From NCBI GenBank assembly GCA_018067055.1, contig JAGPVK010000284.1, positions 1-6,099 on the forward strand: a stretch of DNA of 6,099 bases. The letters are read 5' to 3'. The notes below the pieces were generated by a model. The model was given only the letters and a program-made list of their open reading frames with translations, was not told where the DNA came from and ran no database searches. Within the stretch, counting starts at the first letter, position 1. Every line of letters begins with the position of its first letter. Below, one piece after another: positions 3,695-6,099 of this stretch. The stretch comes from Sphingomonadales bacterium. GTDB lineage: Bacteria > Pseudomonadota > Alphaproteobacteria > Sphingomonadales > Sphingomonadaceae. The position numbers and the translations under genes are program-made.

Positions 3695-5554
3695 ATGTCT
3701 GAAATTGCTCCTCTCATTGCCCTTGCCGGCAACCCCAATTCCGGCAAAAGCGCGCTGTTCAATGCGCTGACCGGTGCGCGGCAGAAGATCGCCAATTATC
3801 CCGGCGTGACGGTCGAGCGCAAATCCGGCCATTTTACCTTTGCTGATGGACGGCCCGCCGAACTGGTCGACCTGCCCGGCAGCTACAGCCTCGATCCGAC
3901 CAGCCCCGACGAGGAAGTCACGCGCAGCGTGATCATGGGCTTGCAGAAAGGCGAACGCCGCCCCGATGCAGTGATTCTGGTGCTCGATGCCGCCAATCTC
4001 GACAATCATCTGCGGTTCGCGCTGGAAGTGATCGCGCTTGGCCAGCCGGTGGTGGTGGCATTGAACATGATGGATCTGGCAGAACGCGACGGGCTGACGC
4101 TCGATCCGGCGAAGCTGGAGCAGGCCCTCGGCGTACCTGTGGTCCCGACCGTCGCGGTGCGGCGACGCGGACTCGAAGATTTGTCTGCTGCGGTGGAAGG
4201 CCGGCTGCTGCACAAGCCGGACAATATCGAACCGGTGGTTGCCAAGGATCGTGATCACGGTCTGAGCAAACAGGCGAAGCGCATTGCCAATCTGGCGATT
4301 GTTTCCGAAACCGCTGGTCGGCGCTGGTCGGAGCGGGCAGACCGTCTGTTCCTACACCCCTTTGCCGGACCGATCATCCTGTTCGCGGTGCTGTTTGTGA
4401 TGTTCCAGGCGGTTTTCGCCTGGTCGGAGGCACCGATCGGATGGATCGAAAGCGCGAGCGAATGGGTCTCTGCTTCGATCGAAGCCAATCTGCCAGCCGG
4501 CTTCATCCGCGATTTCATCATCGAGGGCGCGATCGGCGGTGTCGGATCGGTGGTCGTCTTCCTGCCACAGATCCTGATTCTGTTCCTGTTCATCCTGCTG
4601 CTCGAAGCGAGCGGCTACATGACCCGCGCGGCCTTCATCATGGACCGGTTGATGGCCAGCGTCGGCCTTTCCGGCCGCAGCTTCATCCCGCTTCTATCCT
4701 CCTTTGCCTGCGCTATTCCCGGCATCATGGCGACGCGCAGCATTTCCGATCCGAAAGACCGGCTGACCACGATATTGGTCGCCCCGCTGATGACCTGCTC
4801 GGCGCGGCTGCCGGTCTACGCGATCATCATCGGCGCGTTCATTCCGCCGACCCAGGTCGGGCCGGGCATCGGACTGCAGGGTCTCGTGCTATTTGGGCTC
4901 TACGTCTTTGGCATTGTCGGCGCGATGATCGTCGCGCTGGTGTTGCGCAGCACGGTGACCAAGGGGCCGAACAGCGGCTTCTTGATGGAAATGCCGAAAT
5001 ATCAGCTACCGATGATGAAGGACATATTGATCGGCCTGTGGCAGCGCGCCTGGATATTCCTGCGGCGCGCCGGGACGATCATCTTTGCCGCCACGGTGGT
5101 ATTGTGGCTGCTGCTGACCTTTCCGAAAGTGCCCGAGGACAGTGCAATGAGCCAGGTCGACTATAGCGCGGCTGGCCGGATCGCCAATGTCATCGCGCCG
5201 GTGGTCAAGCCGATCGGCTTCAATCGCGATATCGCGCTGGCTCTGATCCCGGCGATGGCGGCACGGGAAGTGGCTGTCGCTGCGCTGGCCACTACTTATG
5301 CGATTGATGCAACGGATGAAGAGGCGGAAGCCAGATCATTGACCGAGCGTCTGCAAAGCCGCTGGTCGCTGCCGACCGCTTTGGCCTTCCTCGCCTGGTT
5401 TGTCTTCGCGCCGCAATGCATCTCGACCATCGCCGTCACCCGCCGCGAAACCAACGGCTGGAAATGGCCGACCTTCATGGTCGTCTATCTTTTCGCGCTC
5501 GCCTATGTCGCGGCCGGTATTACATATTGGAGTGCCGTCGCCCTCGGTCTATAG
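3695..5554 (+). CDS. feoB: FeoB ferrous iron transporter, short form
   Basis: This 619-residue inner-membrane Fe(II) permease has a cytosolic GTPase domain. The G domain shows G1 GNPNSGKS at 12-19, G2 YPGVTVE at 35-41, G3 DLPG at 59-62, G4 NMMD at 124-127 (in place of the usual NxxD) and G5 near 152-159. A short helical spacer (about 166-215) leads to the membrane part. Hydrophobic segments lie near 222-243, 284-304, 325-350, 357-383, 396-417, 449-475, 511-535, 562-582 and 592-617. Gate-type motifs are SFACAIPGIMATR at 336-348 and PLMTCSARLPVY at 364-375; APQCISTIAVTRRE is at 572-585. Cys339, Cys368 and Cys574 are in conserved positions. E. coli FeoB has 773 residues; this one lacks the long C-terminal extension, as do many alphaproteobacterial homologues. 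ATG at 3695 is preferred to the in-frame TTG at 3692 that touches it. It is the second gene of feoAB. Confidence 0.96.
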   Translation: MSEIAPLIALAGNPNSGKSALFNALTGARQKIANYPGVTVERKSGHFTFADGRPAELVDLPGSYSLDPTSPDEEVTRSVIMGLQKGERRPDAVILVLDAANLDNHLRFALEVIALGQPVVVALNMMDLAERDGLTLDPAKLEQALGVPVVPTVAVRRRGLEDLSAAVEGRLLHKPDNIEPVVAKDRDHGLSKQAKRIANLAIVSETAGRRWSERADRLFLHPFAGPIILFAVLFVMFQAVFAWSEAPIGWIESASEWVSASIEANLPAGFIRDFIIEGAIGGVGSVVVFLPQILILFLFILLLEASGYMTRAAFIMDRLMASVGLSGRSFIPLLSSFACAIPGIMATRSISDPKDRLTTILVAPLMTCSARLPVYAIIIGAFIPPTQVGPGIGLQGLVLFGLYVFGIVGAMIVALVLRSTVTKGPNSGFLMEMPKYQLPMMKDILIGLWQRAWIFLRRAGTIIFAATVVLWLLLTFPKVPEDSAMSQVDYSAAGRIANVIAPVVKPIGFNRDIALALIPAMAAREVAVAALATTYAIDATDEEAEARSLTERLQSRWSLPTALAFLAWFVFAPQCISTIAVTRRETNGWKWPTFMVVYLFALAYVAAGITYWSAVALGL

Positions 5555-5584
5555 AGTCTCCAAGAATCGATATTCACATATAAT
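5527..5584 (+). promoter_or_regulatory. Candidate ssb promoter elements at the feoB end
   Basis: TTGGAG (5527-5532) and TATAGA (5550-5555) are spaced by 17 nt and sit in the last codons of feoB, giving a leader of about 38 nt. A perfect TATAAT lies at 5579-5584, but its predicted start near 5591 would cut into the ribosome-binding site and no -35 is seen before it. No hairpin separates feoB from ssb, so read-through from feoAB is also possible. The choice between these is not settled by sequence. Confidence 0.3.
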
Positions 5585-5599
5585 TTTGGGGAATTTGAA

Positions 5600-6099
5600 A
5601 TGGCCGGCGGCATCAACAAAGTCATCATCGTAGGCAATCTGGGCAAGGATCCGGAAGTGCGCACCTTTGCGAACGGCGGCAAAGTCTGCAATTTCAGCGT
5701 TGCGACCTCGGAAAGCTGGAAAGACAAGCAGACCGGCGAGCGCAAGGAAAAGACCGAGTGGCACAATATCTCGATCTATAACGAAGGCCTCGCCGGGGTC
5801 GCCGAAAAATATCTGCGCAAGGGCAGCAAGGTCTATCTCGAAGGCAAGCTGCAGACCCGCAAGTGGCAGGACCAGTCCGGCAATGACCGCTATTCGACCG
5901 ATGTCGTGCTGCAGGGCTTTGACGCGAAAATGGAAATGCTCGACAGCAAGCCAGGTGGCGGCGGTCAGGGTGGCGGCTCCAACGACGGCTGGGGCGGCGG
6001 ACAGAGCGGCGGTTCGTCCGGCGGCGGCTCCAATGACAGCTGGGGCCAGACCGGCGGCGGTTCCGGCGGCGGCCAGGGCGGCGGCGCCTTTGACAGCGA
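5600..6099 (+). CDS. ssb: Single-stranded DNA-binding protein SSB, 3' end missing
   Basis: The gene starts at the ATG at 5600, with GGGGAA (5588-5593) 6 nt upstream, and gives 166 codons before the window ends in mid-codon. Residues 1-113 form the OB fold, from [20 protein letters not shown] through [10 protein letters not shown] to [19 protein letters not shown]. Trp40, Trp54, Tyr60 and Trp89 match the DNA-stacking aromatic positions of E. coli SSB (Trp40, Trp54, Phe60, Trp88). From about 118 a glycine-rich, low-complexity linker follows, containing an imperfect 17-residue duplication (SND-GWGG / SND-SWGQ). The last visible residues are GAFDS, as expected just before the DDxPF tip that recruits repair and replication partners, so probably only a few residues are missing. 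SSB coats single-stranded DNA in replication, recombination and repair. It follows feoB by 45 nt; no GTTC-N7-GTTC LexA box was found there. Confidence 0.97.
   Translation, partial: MAGGINKVIIVGNLGKDPEVRTFANGGKVCNFSVATSESWKDKQTGERKEKTEWHNISIYNEGLAGVAEKYLRKGSKVYLEGKLQTRKWQDQSGNDRYSTDVVLQGFDAKMEMLDSKPGGGGQGGGSNDGWGGGQSGGSSGGGSNDSWGQTGGGSGGGQGGGAFDS
5969..6070 (+). repeat. Imperfect 51-nt duplication in the SSB linker
   Basis: The Gly-rich linker repeats GGGSND-x-WG at residues 124 and 141, a period of 17 codons (51 nt). The nucleotide sequences GGCTCCAACGACGGCTGGGG and GGCTCCAATGACAGCTGGGG differ at only two positions over 20 bases. The flanks degrade into GGC-rich Gly runs, typical of slippage-prone linker DNA. 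Confidence 0.7.

Noticed and set aside
3551..4258. Minus-strand open frame of 235 codons opposite feoA and feoB
   Set aside because: It is antisense to the conserved GTPase motifs of FeoB, with no family resemblance or start signal.
1..6099. CRISPR array, insertion sequence, tRNA or rRNA
   Set aside because: No spaced repeats, transposase-like frames, terminal inverted repeats with target duplications or cloverleaf-like segments were seen.

Overview
The window looks like a chromosomal segment of an alphaproteobacterium, most likely Sphingomonadales (the Sphingopyxis/Sphingorhabdus/Parasphingorhabdus kind). The reasons are moderately high GC, proteins typical of Alphaproteobacteria (an RcdA/DUF1465 protein, a bacterial COQ9 protein, DUF465 mini-proteins, a 619-residue FeoB with the SFACAIPGIMATR signature) and GANTC and GTTAACC motifs of the sort read by the alphaproteobacterial cell-cycle regulators CcrM/GcrA and CtrA. 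No mobile element, CRISPR array, tRNA or rRNA was seen.

Layout. Positions 1-90 (minus) hold the first 30 codons of a gene that reads like the N-terminus of PtsP (EI-Ntr). A gap with nested inverted repeats follows, then a 50-codon DUF465/YdcH-like gene (202-354, minus). A second, 67-codon DUF465-like gene (540-743, plus) diverges from it. An RcdA-family gene (903-1358, plus) comes next, behind an upstream region rich in GTTAACC and GANTC. It converges on an Old Yellow Enzyme gene (1398-2498, minus, TTG start). The two gene ends meet in a 12-bp tandem repeat that puts three TGA stops in the reductase frame.

The reductase diverges from a COQ9-family ubiquinone-biosynthesis gene (2629-3294, plus). 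The shared 130-bp spacer carries a TTAAC-N6-GTTAA inverted repeat and a good sigma70-type promoter for COQ9. After a 127-bp gap with a Fur-like palindrome come feoA (3422-3691) and feoB (3695-5554), separated by 3 nt and presumably translated together as a ferrous iron uptake operon. The window ends in ssb (5600 to beyond 6099), cut just before the conserved acidic C-terminal tip.

How the genes fit together. The left third may be a small regulatory neighbourhood: nitrogen phosphotransferase signalling (PtsP), two unstudied coiled-coil mini-proteins and an adaptor of CtrA proteolysis. The middle is redox and quinone metabolism, and the right part is iron import followed by single-strand DNA binding. 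Function calls for OYE, COQ9, FeoA, FeoB and SSB are secure at family level. RcdA is secure as a family but its role here is inferred. PtsP rests on 30 residues only.
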